Counted from the first letter of the stretch, positions 1-8,589 are shown. The stretch: 35,874 bases of DNA from Candidatus Bathycorpusculum fermentans (GCA_009787175.1 WRGM01000172.1:1-35874); one strand, 5' to 3'. Notes: generated by a model not told the origin, from the letters alone. Translations and numbers: made by a program.

Positions 1-84
1 GTGTTTTCCCTAAAAGTCATTTTAATCGTTCCGCGACTAATAAAACCTATGATTCGCAGCCAAAAACTTAATATGGACTAAGGT

Positions 85-1425
85 CTACTCTACTTCTGTT
101 TGTCTTGCCTTTTGTACATTTAATTCTTTTTTAAAGGTAAAAAGCAAAACAGCCACAACAACACCCACAACCACAAGTGCAACACCAACACAAACAAACA
201 CCACATCCCTCAAACCAAAACCGTTGCCACTAGATAATCCACTATTGCCATCAGACCCAGAACCACCCCCATCACCATTAGATAACCCACCATTACCATT
301 GGACTCATTAGACGACCCACAATTACCATCAACTGAATCGTCACTGCCAAAACGGTACACATCAACATTACCCTTTGAAGCTGTATTACCAGAAATCGTA
401 CCACCAGACCTATCAAAAGTGCCCCCATACCAGAACACACCACCACCCAAATCAGCTGCGTTACCCGAAATTTCCCCACCCGACAGCACAAAACCATGTC
501 CAGAGAAATACACACCACCACCCCAACCTACACCATAACCAGAAATTGCACCACCAGCAGTGTTGCCTGAAATTGTGCCACCAGACATCACAAAAACACC
601 AGTGCTGTATACACCACCTCCTTGCTTAATAGCTGTGTTACCCGAAATTTCCCCACCCGACAGCACAAAACCATTATAGTACAGATACACTCCACCCCCA
701 AGAGCAGCTGTGTTACCAGAAATTGTGCCACCAGACATAGTAAAATTGCTATAATAGCCATTGTACACGCCGCCACCAGAACTCTCAGCTGTGTTACCAG
801 AAATTGTGCCACCAGACATCACAAAAGACCCATAATTACTTACGCCGCCACCAGAACTCTCAGCTGTGTTACCAGAAATTGTGCCACCAGACATCACAAA
901 AGACCCAGCGTTAATTACCCCTCCACCATTAAAAACGACCTTGTCAGCGGCGTTGCCAGAAATCTCACCACTATACAAGTAAAACGTACCACCCAGTTCA
1001 ACATATACGCCACAACTAATAAAGCCACTTTTGTGAGTTACAATTATGCCATCAAGCCGCAGTATCCCACTACTCTCAACATCAATAGTACTTGCAGTAA
1101 CTGCACCAATTAGTTTGTAAAATCCAGACGCTTTATTACTTATTAGAGTGATATCTTTGTTAGTGGGAATTTTAAGTGCCTCTGTGAGTGTAATGTCGTT
1201 GTCAAGAGCAATAATAACTTCTTTGGAAGAGGTGTTATTGATGGCATTTTTGAGTTCTGCTTCATTTTTAACATGCACAACATTCTCCAAAGAAGCCACA
1301 CTAAAGCCACTCAAAAAGATACAGACAAATAAAGAAGAAATCAATACAACAAACAAAAAAGTCAATAACAAAGATTTGCGAAAAATACGACACCCAGCAT
1401 TCATACACATATAACCACTACCCAT
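85..1425 (-). CDS. Repeat-rich, membrane-anchored surface protein (adhesin-like)
   Basis: Predicted cell-surface protein of up to 446 residues. A hydrophobic stretch at about residues 17-45 looks like a signal peptide or signal anchor. From about residue 145 to 365 there are eight copies of a motif close to SGGTISGNTA, separated by GGGVY/GGGVS segments. Such glycine-rich repeats usually form a right-handed parallel beta-helix, as in polymorphic membrane protein and adhesin-like proteins of gut archaea and bacteria. A Gly/Ser/Asn linker (about 370-410) leads to a C-terminal membrane helix (about 411-431) and a short basic tail. ATG codons at 1425, 1410 and 1404 are all possible starts. A TATA-like TAAATATA lies at 1463-1470, so it may have its own promoter although it follows the fibre cassette by only 42 bases. 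Binding target unknown. Confidence 0.75.
   Translation of the reverse strand: MGSGYMCMNAGCRIFRKSLLLTFLFVVLISSLFVCIFLSGFSVASLENVVHVKNEAELKNAINNTSSKEVIIALDNDITLTEALKIPTNKDITLISNKASGFYKLIGAVTASTIDVESSGILRLDGIIVTHKSGFISCGVYVELGGTFYLYSGEISGNAADKVVFNGGGVINAGSFVMSGGTISGNTAESSGGGVSNYGSFVMSGGTISGNTAESSGGGVYNGYYSNFTMSGGTISGNTAALGGGVYLYYNGFVLSGGEISGNTAIKQGGGVYSTGVFVMSGGTISGNTAGGAISGYGVGWGGGVYFSGHGFVLSGGEISGNAADLGGGVFWYGGTFDRSGGTISGNTASKGNVDVYRFGSDDSVDGNCGSSNESNGNGGLSNGDGGGSGSDGNSGLSSGNGFGLRDVVFVCVGVALVVVGVVVAVLLFTFKKELNVQKARQTEVE
767..907. repeat. Tandem 75-base repeat inside the surface gene
   Basis: A 66-base block at 767-832 recurs without visible change at 842-907, a 75-base (25-residue) period. 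The neighbouring repeat units are more diverged at DNA level. This points to a recent in-frame duplication and suggests that repeat number can change. Confidence 0.85.
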
Positions 1426-1462
1426 ACAGAGATAACAAAAAAATAAAAAGTTTGTGGTTGAG

Positions 1463-1470
1463 TATATTTA
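1463..1470 (-). promoter_or_regulatory. TATA-like element of the surface protein gene
   Basis: On the minus strand TAAATATA lies about 40 bases before the ATG at 1425, overlapping the last codons of the upstream small gene. This spacing suits an archaeal TATA box with a short leader. It is a sequence match only. Confidence 0.35.
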
Positions 1471-1698
1471 TGGCTGTTTTTTAATTGATTTTTCTGTGTT
1501 AAGCTGGTTTTTTAGTGCGGCATTTTCAGTTTTTAGTTCAGCATTTTCCGTAACGAGTATTGTGATTAGTCGGCTCATGGTTTCCTGCATATCACGATAA
1601 CGCACATTAAGAGTAGCAAGCTCTGCTTGTATCTGTTGTGAAAACTCAAAACGCGGTTGCTGCTGTTGTGATCCATGTTGTGTTTGTTGTTCTGTCAT
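1468..1698 (-). CDS. Small coiled-coil protein in the fibre cassette
   Basis: A 76-residue protein with a Gln-rich N-terminus (about residues 4-23) followed by a heptad-like helix (about 25-70) containing the pattern ENAELKTENAALKNQL, typical of a coiled coil. It begins 2 bases after the stop of the preceding 60-residue gene and has a near-ideal ribosome binding site, GGGAGGTGA, so it is very probably translated and coupled. Its place directly after a tail-fibre-like gene would fit a fibre-assembly chaperone or trimerisation partner. That is inference from position; no family was recognised. Confidence 0.65.
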   Translation of the reverse strand: MTEQQTQHGSQQQQPRFEFSQQIQAELATLNVRYRDMQETMSRLITILVTENAELKTENAALKNQLNTEKSIKKQP

Positions 1699-1700
1699 TG

Positions 1701-1883
1701 TTATGTTTTCACCTCCCGAATAAGCACAACCATATCATTTAAAGGGTCAATTGCAAGCACACGCCAACCCTCCGGACTAGACATACTGGCAATATGCTGC
1801 TGTACCAAAACACTCAAGTTTACGGAATATGTTTCGCAAACAGCAGGCTTAGATTCTTGAACTTGATTAGACTGCGTACTCAT
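1701..1883 (-). CDS. Small protein of unknown function in the fibre cassette
   Basis: A 60-residue protein lying 17 bases after the tail-fibre-like gene and 2 bases before the coiled-coil gene, all on the minus strand. A polar N-terminus (residues 1-15) precedes a mixed alpha/beta segment ending in a hydrophobic strand, WRVLAIDPLNDMVVLIREV. There is no membrane segment and only one cysteine. The tight spacing supports a real gene in a three-gene operon. No family was recognised. A role in fibre folding or attachment is possible from context only. Confidence 0.55.
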   Translation of the reverse strand: MSTQSNQVQESKPAVCETYSVNLSVLVQQHIASMSSPEGWRVLAIDPLNDMVVLIREVKT

Positions 1884-1900
1884 TTTTCACACTTCCAAAG

Positions 1901-4720
1901 CTACATGGCCATCCAACAAAAGTGTACTGCAACAGGTAAGCCTATGCCTGAGTTACCGCTGGCGTTTTCAGTGTGCAACTCTGTTTGAGACTCCGCTTGC
2001 GTAAGTAACATGCCACCACTGTCAACTGAGCCGCCAGAAGCATTTCGAAAACTTATGGAACGCGTATAACCTGGTTTAGCGGTTGCAAAACTGTGACTGT
2101 GACCACTGTTACCAGTTGTTGTTATGTTCACGTTTGTATGTCCATGGTCACCTACGCTGGCTGCTGATAATGTACCTGCACCGTGGCTGTGACCACTGTT
2201 ACCAGTTGTTGTTATGTTCACGTTTGTATGTCCATGGTCACCTACGCTGGCTATTGAGTGACTATGGCTACCGTTTGAGTCTGTTACGTTGTTAGTTACA
2301 TACCAATAATTGTAACTATGCGTATGAGAGTTTGTTGATCCCGTGGTTGCTGAACTTGACGAATGGGTTACACTATGAGTGTGGGCGCTTTCGGTACCTG
2401 TTGTACCGTTTGTACCGTGGGTGTGTCCGCCTGCGTTGCCTGTAACTCCGTTGTTGCAGGAGTGGGTATGGCTACTTTCGTTTGCTGTTGAACCGCTTAT
2501 ACTATGGGCATGTGCTCCAGCGTTGCCTGTAACTCCGTCGTTGCATGAATGGGTGTGGCTACTTTCGTTATTTATGTTCCAGTTGAATGTGCTGGTTCCC
2601 CATGCATCTCCGATTTTGTGCTTGTGACTGTCTGTACCTGCTAAAGTAGCTTTTACTGTGAAATTTTGGTTTGTACGGTTTGTGATTACAAGGCTTATGG
2701 TACGCCCATTTGTGTCAATTGGTGTACACGTAACAACAGGTATGGTACCCGCTGGAAACGCTGTTGGAAAAGTGACAGTTAATAAGCCTGTGGACGCGTT
2801 AGTTGTTTGCGTTGTTGTACCCTTCTGCATACCACCACTACCCGATGCATGCCAAATTGGTGCTCCTCCACCAGTACTTGTTAACACCTCACCACTATTA
2901 CCAGAATTATCATTACCATCCAACAGAGTGCTTTTAAGCTGTATTCCACTTGTACCCGGCAGTTTTTCCAACCACCCAGTGTATATTCCACCTGCTCGGA
3001 TAGGTATAAATTCGTCTGGCCAAAACTTTTTGAAGTCCACCATATGATAGTTATCTTCTTTAGTATATATTGTTGGATTCTGATGGCTACCGAGCCATTG
3101 TCGATATGGTCCAGCGTGGAGCACAATTGCACCTTCAATGCAGTCTATCATACCGTTAAGAAGAAGGTCTTTTCGTATAACAAAATGGTGAGAACAAACT
3201 ATTCCAGGATTTGGGCCAGTACCACCGACTATGTCAAAGTTAACTTGAAACAGGCTTGCTGTTAAGGTTACATTTTGACCATTTAATATGGCGCTTTTAA
3301 ATTTGATTGCTGCGCTTTTAGGGTTATCATAATCCCAGTTCGAACTATACTGCCGCATGAAAGGGACAATATCTGTTTCAAATTGTGTAAATCTGTGGGG
3401 TTTGCTGATGATTTCAATAAATTGCATGGGATCTGATGCTGCGGTTGTGACAGCGTCAAGGTACATGTTACCCTTTAAGTGTATAAAGGGTACGTTATAC
3501 CAATCAGGAGTAGCACTTCCACCCACTAATGTACCGGTAATTTGTACATCACCGTCAAGCTTGATTTTTTTCCCAGACCAAGGTTTAATGGTCATGTCTA
3601 CGTTTGTTAAACTTTTAATATAATCCGTCTTTAACTCAGCAGGCACTTCCAACTCGCCAATGTGACCATAGCTTGTAAATATTTCATCAAAAGGCCAATT
3701 TGCTTTGCCAATGTTTACATTGCCTGATGCACCAGCGTTAGGTGGTACATAGGGTGTTGATTTTTCAAGACGCAAAACACTCTTCGCAGTACGTATATAC
3801 CCTTGAGCAAACAAATTCTTACGCACAAGCAAACTATCATTAACACCAATAGCCGCAACATCCGCATTGGTGTCGTCTTTGAAGGTGATACCGTACATGT
3901 CTGTTGAGTGCTGAGGATTATTTACGTTAGTGAATCGTAGGTACGCACTATAGTTTGAAGGATTTAGAGGCGCAGAAGTCATCCAACTATTAACTGCCGG
4001 CTGATTCGCAAGATAAGGAAACTTGCAATTAATCACCAAAGGATCATTAATTGTGCCACCATCAAACCCCCCACTACCACTGCCGCCACCCTGTATGGGG
4101 CCAATATAGCTATCTGAAACTATTACGCTATCATAATAAATCATAAAATTGTTTGCGCCAGGATAATTTGCCCAATCAGAACCCAACATCACACTATTAA
4201 CAGCACTATTAAGAGAAAAACCTGTAACAGCCAAATCACCCACCTCAACACCATCCAAATAAACATGCAACTCGCCATTACCCGATCCACGCTTAAAATA
4301 CAACTCTACACAATACACCGTATCAACTAAAACCTGTGTAGCACTCAACCTTTGATTTAACGTACTACCCGTGTAGTAATCTAACTGTAAATAATTATTA
4401 CCGTTTTGAGGCTTTAGTCTAAGTTGACCCACAAGCCCTGAAACTGATCGCAAACCAGCCAATAATATATACCCTGTGCTATCAATTGTTAAAGCGGTAG
4501 CTTTAAAATAAAACCGCAAATACACCTCATCCATAGCAGATATGGTTTTTTGTAGATACATAATTACATTGTTTAATCCATTGTTTGTGAACAGTGCACT
4601 GTTTGAACCTTGGCGTGCCCAAACCGATGACACTGAAATTGATGTTCCCACAGCAGCATTAACTGCTGTCCAATTACTAAAGTTGCCCGATTCAAAATCT
4701 TCATCAAAAATATTTGTCAT
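1901..4720 (-). CDS. Phage tail-fibre/collar-like protein with N-terminal laminin-G-like domain
   Basis: A 939-residue protein. Residues 1 to about 210 resemble a concanavalin/laminin-G type jelly roll (FEDGNF-like start written here as DEDFESGNFSNW, then LHVYLDGVEVGDLAV and a closing YYDSVIVSD). A Gly-rich linker follows at about 211-222. The middle part resembles fibre shaft sequence with INITGTLVGG-like beta segments. At about 698-880 there are many HTHS, HSHS and HGHT motifs spaced by 10-15 residues, the signature of phage tail-fibre and tail-collar regions, where such histidines can bind metal along the trimer axis. The C-terminus ends NSGIGLPVAVHFCWMAM, like a tail-collar tip. No signal peptide is visible. 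No capsid, terminase, portal or baseplate gene is present. It may be a prophage relic, a domesticated fibre, or part of an injection-type particle encoded elsewhere. Confidence 0.75.
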   Translation of the reverse strand: MTNIFDEDFESGNFSNWTAVNAAVGTSISVSSVWARQGSNSALFTNNGLNNVIMYLQKTISAMDEVYLRFYFKATALTIDSTGYILLAGLRSVSGLVGQLRLKPQNGNNYLQLDYYTGSTLNQRLSATQVLVDTVYCVELYFKRGSGNGELHVYLDGVEVGDLAVTGFSLNSAVNSVMLGSDWANYPGANNFMIYYDSVIVSDSYIGPIQGGGSGSGGFDGGTINDPLVINCKFPYLANQPAVNSWMTSAPLNPSNYSAYLRFTNVNNPQHSTDMYGITFKDDTNADVAAIGVNDSLLVRKNLFAQGYIRTAKSVLRLEKSTPYVPPNAGASGNVNIGKANWPFDEIFTSYGHIGELEVPAELKTDYIKSLTNVDMTIKPWSGKKIKLDGDVQITGTLVGGSATPDWYNVPFIHLKGNMYLDAVTTAASDPMQFIEIISKPHRFTQFETDIVPFMRQYSSNWDYDNPKSAAIKFKSAILNGQNVTLTASLFQVNFDIVGGTGPNPGIVCSHHFVIRKDLLLNGMIDCIEGAIVLHAGPYRQWLGSHQNPTIYTKEDNYHMVDFKKFWPDEFIPIRAGGIYTGWLEKLPGTSGIQLKSTLLDGNDNSGNSGEVLTSTGGGAPIWHASGSGGMQKGTTTQTTNASTGLLTVTFPTAFPAGTIPVVTCTPIDTNGRTISLVITNRTNQNFTVKATLAGTDSHKHKIGDAWGTSTFNWNINNESSHTHSCNDGVTGNAGAHAHSISGSTANESSHTHSCNNGVTGNAGGHTHGTNGTTGTESAHTHSVTHSSSSATTGSTNSHTHSYNYWYVTNNVTDSNGSHSHSIASVGDHGHTNVNITTTGNSGHSHGAGTLSAASVGDHGHTNVNITTTGNSGHSHSFATAKPGYTRSISFRNASGGSVDSGGMLLTQAESQTELHTENASGNSGIGLPVAVHFCWMAM
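2097..2252. repeat. 90-base repeat inside the His-rich fibre region
   Basis: A 66-base block at 2097-2162 recurs at 2187-2252 with no difference seen by eye, giving a 30-residue protein period containing GDHGHTNVNITTTGNSGHSH. A second, less exact repeat of about 75 bases lies around 2400-2570. These suggest recent copying within the collar region. Confidence 0.8.
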
Positions 4721-4742
4721 ATTTCATTTTCACATCCATAAT

Positions 4743-4877
4743 TTAATTTTTACATGAAGACAAGCTTACACTTACAATATCTCCAGTTATCGTTGCAAGA
4801 GGCTGTGTGAATAAAGTTTGGGCTTTGGCTAAAGCAGGTTTACAGAAGGTAACATGTTCCCTAAAATTACCCTTCAT
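4743..4877 (-). CDS. Possible 44-residue ORF before the fibre gene
   Basis: An open frame of 45 codons runs from ATG at 4877 to TAA at 4743 and ends 22 bases before the fibre gene. The product begins MKGNFREHVTFCKPALAKAQ and has no recognisable domain. It could be a leader peptide gene, the remnant of a longer fibre-cassette gene, or chance. There is no strong ribosome binding site, so it is reported as weak. Confidence 0.2.
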   Translation of the reverse strand: MKGNFREHVTFCKPALAKAQTLFTQPLATITGDIVSVSLSSCKN

Positions 4878-5005
4878 GATATTTGTGATAAAAGCAATGC
4901 ATAATATGAAATTCACCATACAACAGCCGTCATTTATAAATTATACATGTCATACATAAAAATGTTCTTACAAAAATACAAATCATAAATAAAAATTGTT
5001 GCTAT

Positions 5006-6406
5006 TCAGTCGTATGTGGGATTCTGAAATAGCGATGTTACTGTTCCTGTGATGATTCCCGAGATAGTGTTATAAGAAGACTTTTTTTGTTTAACAGCTG
5101 TTCCAATAATGGAAGCTATTTTACCAAAATTCCTCGCACCCTGCGTTGAACGAAAATCACCTGACACCTTCTGCTTCACCGCCACATTACAAATATCCCG
5201 TTCAACCAAATTATTAACAAACGACACCCTAAAATCAAAAACAAACCAACAAACCTCCACCCAATACACTATAAACCTATCCAATAAACACCTGACCTTT
5301 GAACACTTCCGCACACCCTTCACTAAAGGATCTCCTGCTCACCCAACAACAAAATTTGTACATACTCATCCACAAACCGCTCACAATAACAATCCACCAA
5401 CATCACCACACCACCCGCTTTACAACACTCCACAACCAATTTCAACCTACACAAAAAATCCTCCATCAAAACTACCCACACCCAACCAGTATTCTCAACA
5501 ACACCCTACAATTCACGCAACAAATGAACATTACACAACACATGAAAACAATTCGTGTACTTAAAATATAATTACCAACAATCATGAACCGCCACACCCC
5601 CAAACTCCAATAGCACTCCAGTATCATCCGTACCAACCTGCCCACGCTTAGGATGAACCGTAATAAAAGTAGCGCTCTAACTTGAAGCAGTGTGTAACCA
5701 ATGCTTCTCTGTATCCACATTGACACCTGTTTCATCAAAATACAAAACTAATTCACCTTGTAATCTGACGGGAATTTCATTTAAAACCGGTTCTGCTTTC
5801 TGAGCAAACTCTGATACGTGATTAACTATGGTGCCTGTGGATATGGGTATGTCAAATATGTCGTTTAGAATTTTTTGTGTTTTATCATAGCTTACCATGG
5901 TCTAGTGGGTAAGCAGTACAGAGATTGCTTTTACGCCTTCGCCGTGTTGTATTGTGGATGTTAGGTCACTGGAGAAGTCGGGGGTGTTTTGGGTTTGGCA
6001 GTTGGGGCATGTTGTGGTTATTTGGTTGTGTTGGGTGAGTTGTGTTTGTATGTTTATGTCGATTTTGTAGCGTATGTCTGTTTGTGTGCCAGGTGTTTCT
6101 GCTAGGTTGGTTTTGTAGTGTTTGCAGGCTTTGGGTTTGTGCTGTATTGTTTGGTTGGGTTGGTGTTGTATTTTTAGTCCGTGTCTTTTGTGTTTGGGTT
6201 GTGCACCTGGTTTTTTGTCTGTTTTTTGGTGTTGTGTTTTGGGTTTTTTCTAGGTGTTAGTTGAGGGTGAGTTTGAGTTGTGAGACGGCGGTTTTGGTTT
6301 AATCGGGTTTCGAGTTCAGCTATTTTTGTCTGAAAATGGTTATACATCGTTAGAAATAGGTCTATTATTTTTCTTTGTTGAGTTTTTCTAAATCCGACCG
6401 GTTCAT
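5006..6406 (-). pseudogene. Decayed IS66-family transposase
   Basis: Pieces of an IS66-type transposase lie in order across all three minus-strand frames. The N-terminal coiled coil begins MNRSDLEKLNKEK at 6406 and continues, after a frameshift, as FQTKIAELETRLNQN. A zinc-finger region with CPNCQTQ lies around 5990. An intact stretch at 5898-5677 contains STGTIVNHV and the catalytic DETGVNVD...HWLHTASS. Then HPKRGQVGTDD and LLREL follow in a frame with stops. The C-terminal part, 5323-5006, contains SFVNNLVERDI, with VKQKVSGDFRS and a final helix. The total, about 1.4 kb, is near full length for the family, but several frameshifts and stop codons make it inactive. No orfA/orfB partners and no clear terminal inverted repeats were found. 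Confidence 0.85.
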
Positions 6407-6488
6407 AGTGTTTACTCCCTCTATTACAGTAGTGGTACTATGTAAACAATGTGTACATCAAAAACTCAAAAAACACTACCCGACTGAA

Positions 6489-6732
6489 CAGTCAATACTG
6501 TCAACCTAACACTTGTCATCGCACTAAACGTTCATAAAAACACATCTAAAAATGAAAAAAGTCAGCCACTCAACAATAGAAACGATAATCACTTAAACAT
6601 AACCTGCTAAAAGAACGCCTCAACACCAGAAATAGACAAACATTACCCATTAAAACACAATTAAAATGAACCTAGAAAACACACCAGTCAGTTTTTAATA
6701 AACAATCAATTCGAGGTTGACAGCATTGACTG
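6489..6732. repeat. Inverted repeat pair, possible MITE
   Basis: The left arm at 6489-6507 reads CAGTCAATACTGTCAACCT. The right arm at 6714-6732 is its reverse complement with one mismatch (18 of 19). The enclosed sequence is non-coding and about 206 bases long. Short non-coding DNA between matched inverted ends beside a dead IS is the usual form of a miniature inverted-repeat element. No target-site duplication could be confirmed. Confidence 0.5.
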
Positions 6733-6799
6733 AACAGTTACGATTTTTCTTCTAAAACAAAATTAAGAACTGTAGAGTAAAAATTGGAGATAATGATAC

Positions 6800-6853
6800 A
6801 TTAACGATATTAACGCTATTAACGCTATTAACGCTATTAACGCTATTAACGCT
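6800..6853. repeat. Six-copy 9-base tandem repeat
   Basis: ATTAACGCT is repeated head to tail: the first copy (6800-6808) reads ATTAACGAT, then five exact copies run to 6853, followed by a T-run. It is a short microsatellite-like array in a non-coding region. It could be a slippage tract or a binding-site array. Confidence 0.9.
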
Positions 6854-7244
6854 ATTTTTTCAAACTTATTTTTGCACTTCGTATAAGCTACACGTCATGT
6901 GTGTAGAAGATGAATGTCACATATGATATAGATATTGCAGTTTCTACCTGTGGGTGTAGTGTAAAATGATTTTTGTATGTGTGGAAAGGTGACCATTTAG
7001 CAAATATTTAATAGTTTAAATGATTCTATATTTTCAACAAATTATTTTGTTTTGATTAAAAAAAGGTGGAAAATAGAGAAAATAGTAAAAAAAAACTGTT
7101 GTGTGGCGTTAATACCCTCACGACCCGCATCTATTCGCTTATTAAAGTCTAATTTGAGGGTTTTTATTTCCATTGTTTTAGTTTCATTTATTTCCAGTTT
7201 GTAGGTGTGTAAATTCTTTTGTTGTCTTTGTATCCTGTGATGTT

Positions 7245-8288
7245 TTACTTTTTTAGTAGGAGTGCTGCGTTTTTCCATTGTTCTTTAACTAGGGAGAGGT
7301 GTCCTGTTGGTGTGCCGTAGATTGAGTAAAAAATGTAGCATATGTACATGCATTTTGTGCAGTTTTTATATTGTTCTCTTTGAGTGTTAAATTTGCTTGT
7401 TTTCCAGTTTTTAGGTAAATCATGTATTGAGTTTGTAACTGTTTGATTATGGCATCCTGCGATTCTGCCTAAATGATCTATTACTAAAAAGTTTTGAAGT
7501 GCTTTGCAGTTCCAGGTTCTTTTTCCTTCTGCATAGAGGCTTCTTAAGGTTTTTAAAAGTTTGTCTGTTATTAAAATTTGTTTATTTGTCTTTCTAGTCG
7601 ATAGTAAAGTGTCGCAGAGTTTAACCATTGCTTCTTTATCAGTTATTATAAAGTCGTCTCCCTGTTTGCCGATGCGAAATAGTTGTTTAGATCCATCTGG
7701 GTCATATGAGTAAAGACCATATAGTATGGGAATATTTTTGCTTGTAAAATAGTTAGTTAGTTCTTCAATTTCGTAAAGGTTTATTTGAGAAATAGTTGGA
7801 GCAACACAAACTTTTACGCCCTCTTTTTTTAGCACTTCAACAGCTTCCATAGCGGTTTGCCAAGCGCCTGGAACATTTTTTATAAAATCATGTTTTTCCG
7901 CATTTAAACTATCAATGGATATTGCTACGAAGTCTACATTTTTTAATAAGTCAACCTTTTTTACCGCTAAGCTGCCATTATCATAAATTGTTGTAACAAA
8001 ATGTTTAGTTGCGTAATCAATTATTTCACCAATATCCTCTCTTAGCAGTGGATTGCCACCCGATAAGACAAGTTCAACTATACCTGCATCTTTAAGAACA
8101 TCCATGCCACGCTTAATATCCTCAGTTGATAACTCTTCCTCATCTTGTTCTTCCCAAATGTTGCAGTGTAAGCATTTGTAATTACACTTTCGTGTGATAA
8201 ACCACTGTGCATGATGTGGTTTACCAAAAATAAGTGAACGCGCCGCTATAGATACCGCCTTTTTCCTTCCCATAACCAAAAGAGTCAT
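7245..8288 (-). CDS. Radical SAM protein with SPASM-like C-terminus
   Basis: A 347-residue enzyme. The radical SAM cluster motif is CNYKCLHC, with C35, C39 and C42 binding the [4Fe-4S] that cleaves S-adenosylmethionine. LSGGNPLLRED (a GGEP-like SAM-binding motif) and a TIM-barrel core follow. The C-terminal part has Cys residues in NCKALQN, GCHNQ and CTKCMYIC, consistent with an auxiliary cluster of the SPASM/twitch type. The last 40 residues are partly hydrophobic. Such proteins modify peptides, lipids or cofactors; the substrate cannot be told here. The ATG at 8288 was chosen; the ATG at 8273 (MGRKKAVS) is also possible. The gene is divergent from the glycosyltransferase at 8590, so a joint role in surface or lipid modification is only a guess. 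Confidence 0.8.
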   Translation of the reverse strand: MTLLVMGRKKAVSIAARSLIFGKPHHAQWFITRKCNYKCLHCNIWEEQDEEELSTEDIKRGMDVLKDAGIVELVLSGGNPLLREDIGEIIDYATKHFVTTIYDNGSLAVKKVDLLKNVDFVAISIDSLNAEKHDFIKNVPGAWQTAMEAVEVLKKEGVKVCVAPTISQINLYEIEELTNYFTSKNIPILYGLYSYDPDGSKQLFRIGKQGDDFIITDKEAMVKLCDTLLSTRKTNKQILITDKLLKTLRSLYAEGKRTWNCKALQNFLVIDHLGRIAGCHNQTVTNSIHDLPKNWKTSKFNTQREQYKNCTKCMYICYIFYSIYGTPTGHLSLVKEQWKNAALLLKK

Positions 8289-8589
8289 CAACTACACAAA
8301 TTTAATACCCACTTAATTAAGTCTGAACTATAACTATCTTTTCCCAAAATTATGTTCATCTTTTCCCAAAATTATGTCCAACTTTTTTCTTTAGGTGTTG
8401 CATATGTATTATCCATTTAACAGTTTGTTTACCATTCACCATCACCTCAGGCGTCATCTTTTAGGAAAGATGCTAGCTATAACAAACATAATGCAGAGCA
8501 TGTCTAACACTATTCTAAAATATCGCTAAATGCTATTTTATTTACTTTACAGGAGTAAATGTAAGTTACACTGAAGCGAGATGCTATAA
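8289..8589. other. Divergent intergenic region with repeats
   Basis: No gene is seen. The region separates the divergent radical SAM and glycosyltransferase genes and must hold both promoters, but no convincing TATA box was picked out. It contains a two-copy 22-base tandem repeat (8336-8379) and a small hairpin, CATCTTT-TAGG-AAAGATG, at 8455-8472. Confidence 0.55.
8336..8379. repeat. Two-copy 22-base tandem repeat
   Basis: ATCTTTTCCCAAAATTATGT occurs at 8336-8355 and again at 8358-8377, with a 22-base period; a degenerate third copy may begin at 8380. It could be a paired operator for the radical SAM promoter or the terminal repeats of a lost insertion sequence (IS21-like ends carry similar tandem repeats). 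No transposase lies beside it. Confidence 0.8.

Larger units (their letters stand above)
6407..7244. other. Gene-poor AT-rich interval with repeats
   Basis: No convincing gene is seen in these 838 bases. The left part borders the IS66 remnant. Two arms of an imperfect inverted repeat lie at 6489-6507 and 6714-6732, and a 9-base tandem repeat at 6800-6853. A 78-codon minus-strand frame (7278-7042) overlaps the end of the radical SAM gene but has low-complexity basic and Phe-rich sequence and was not accepted. The interval looks like an accumulation site for mobile-element debris. Confidence 0.6.

Noticed and set aside
1-84. Possible end of a further gene at the left edge
   Set aside because: Short, with no frame or motif supporting a gene.
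224-1113. Plus-strand frames opposite the surface gene
   Set aside because: Proline-, threonine- and histidine-rich shadows of the repeats; the minus frame has signal, repeats and anchor.
2083-3623. Plus-strand frames opposite the fibre gene
   Set aside because: Antisense shadows of the His-rich and beta-rich fibre sequence.
5109-5564. 151-codon plus-strand frame across the IS66 remnant
   Set aside because: Thr/Pro/Asn-rich low complexity; the minus strand shows clear transposase fragments.
6042-6260. 72-codon Cys/Val/Phe-rich plus-strand frame
   Set aside because: Antisense of the transposase zinc-finger and linker region; G/T-rich composition creates the frame.
7042-7278. 78-codon minus-strand frame after the radical SAM gene
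   Set aside because: It overlaps the radical SAM end by 34 bases, has basic and Phe-rich low-complexity sequence and no ribosome site.
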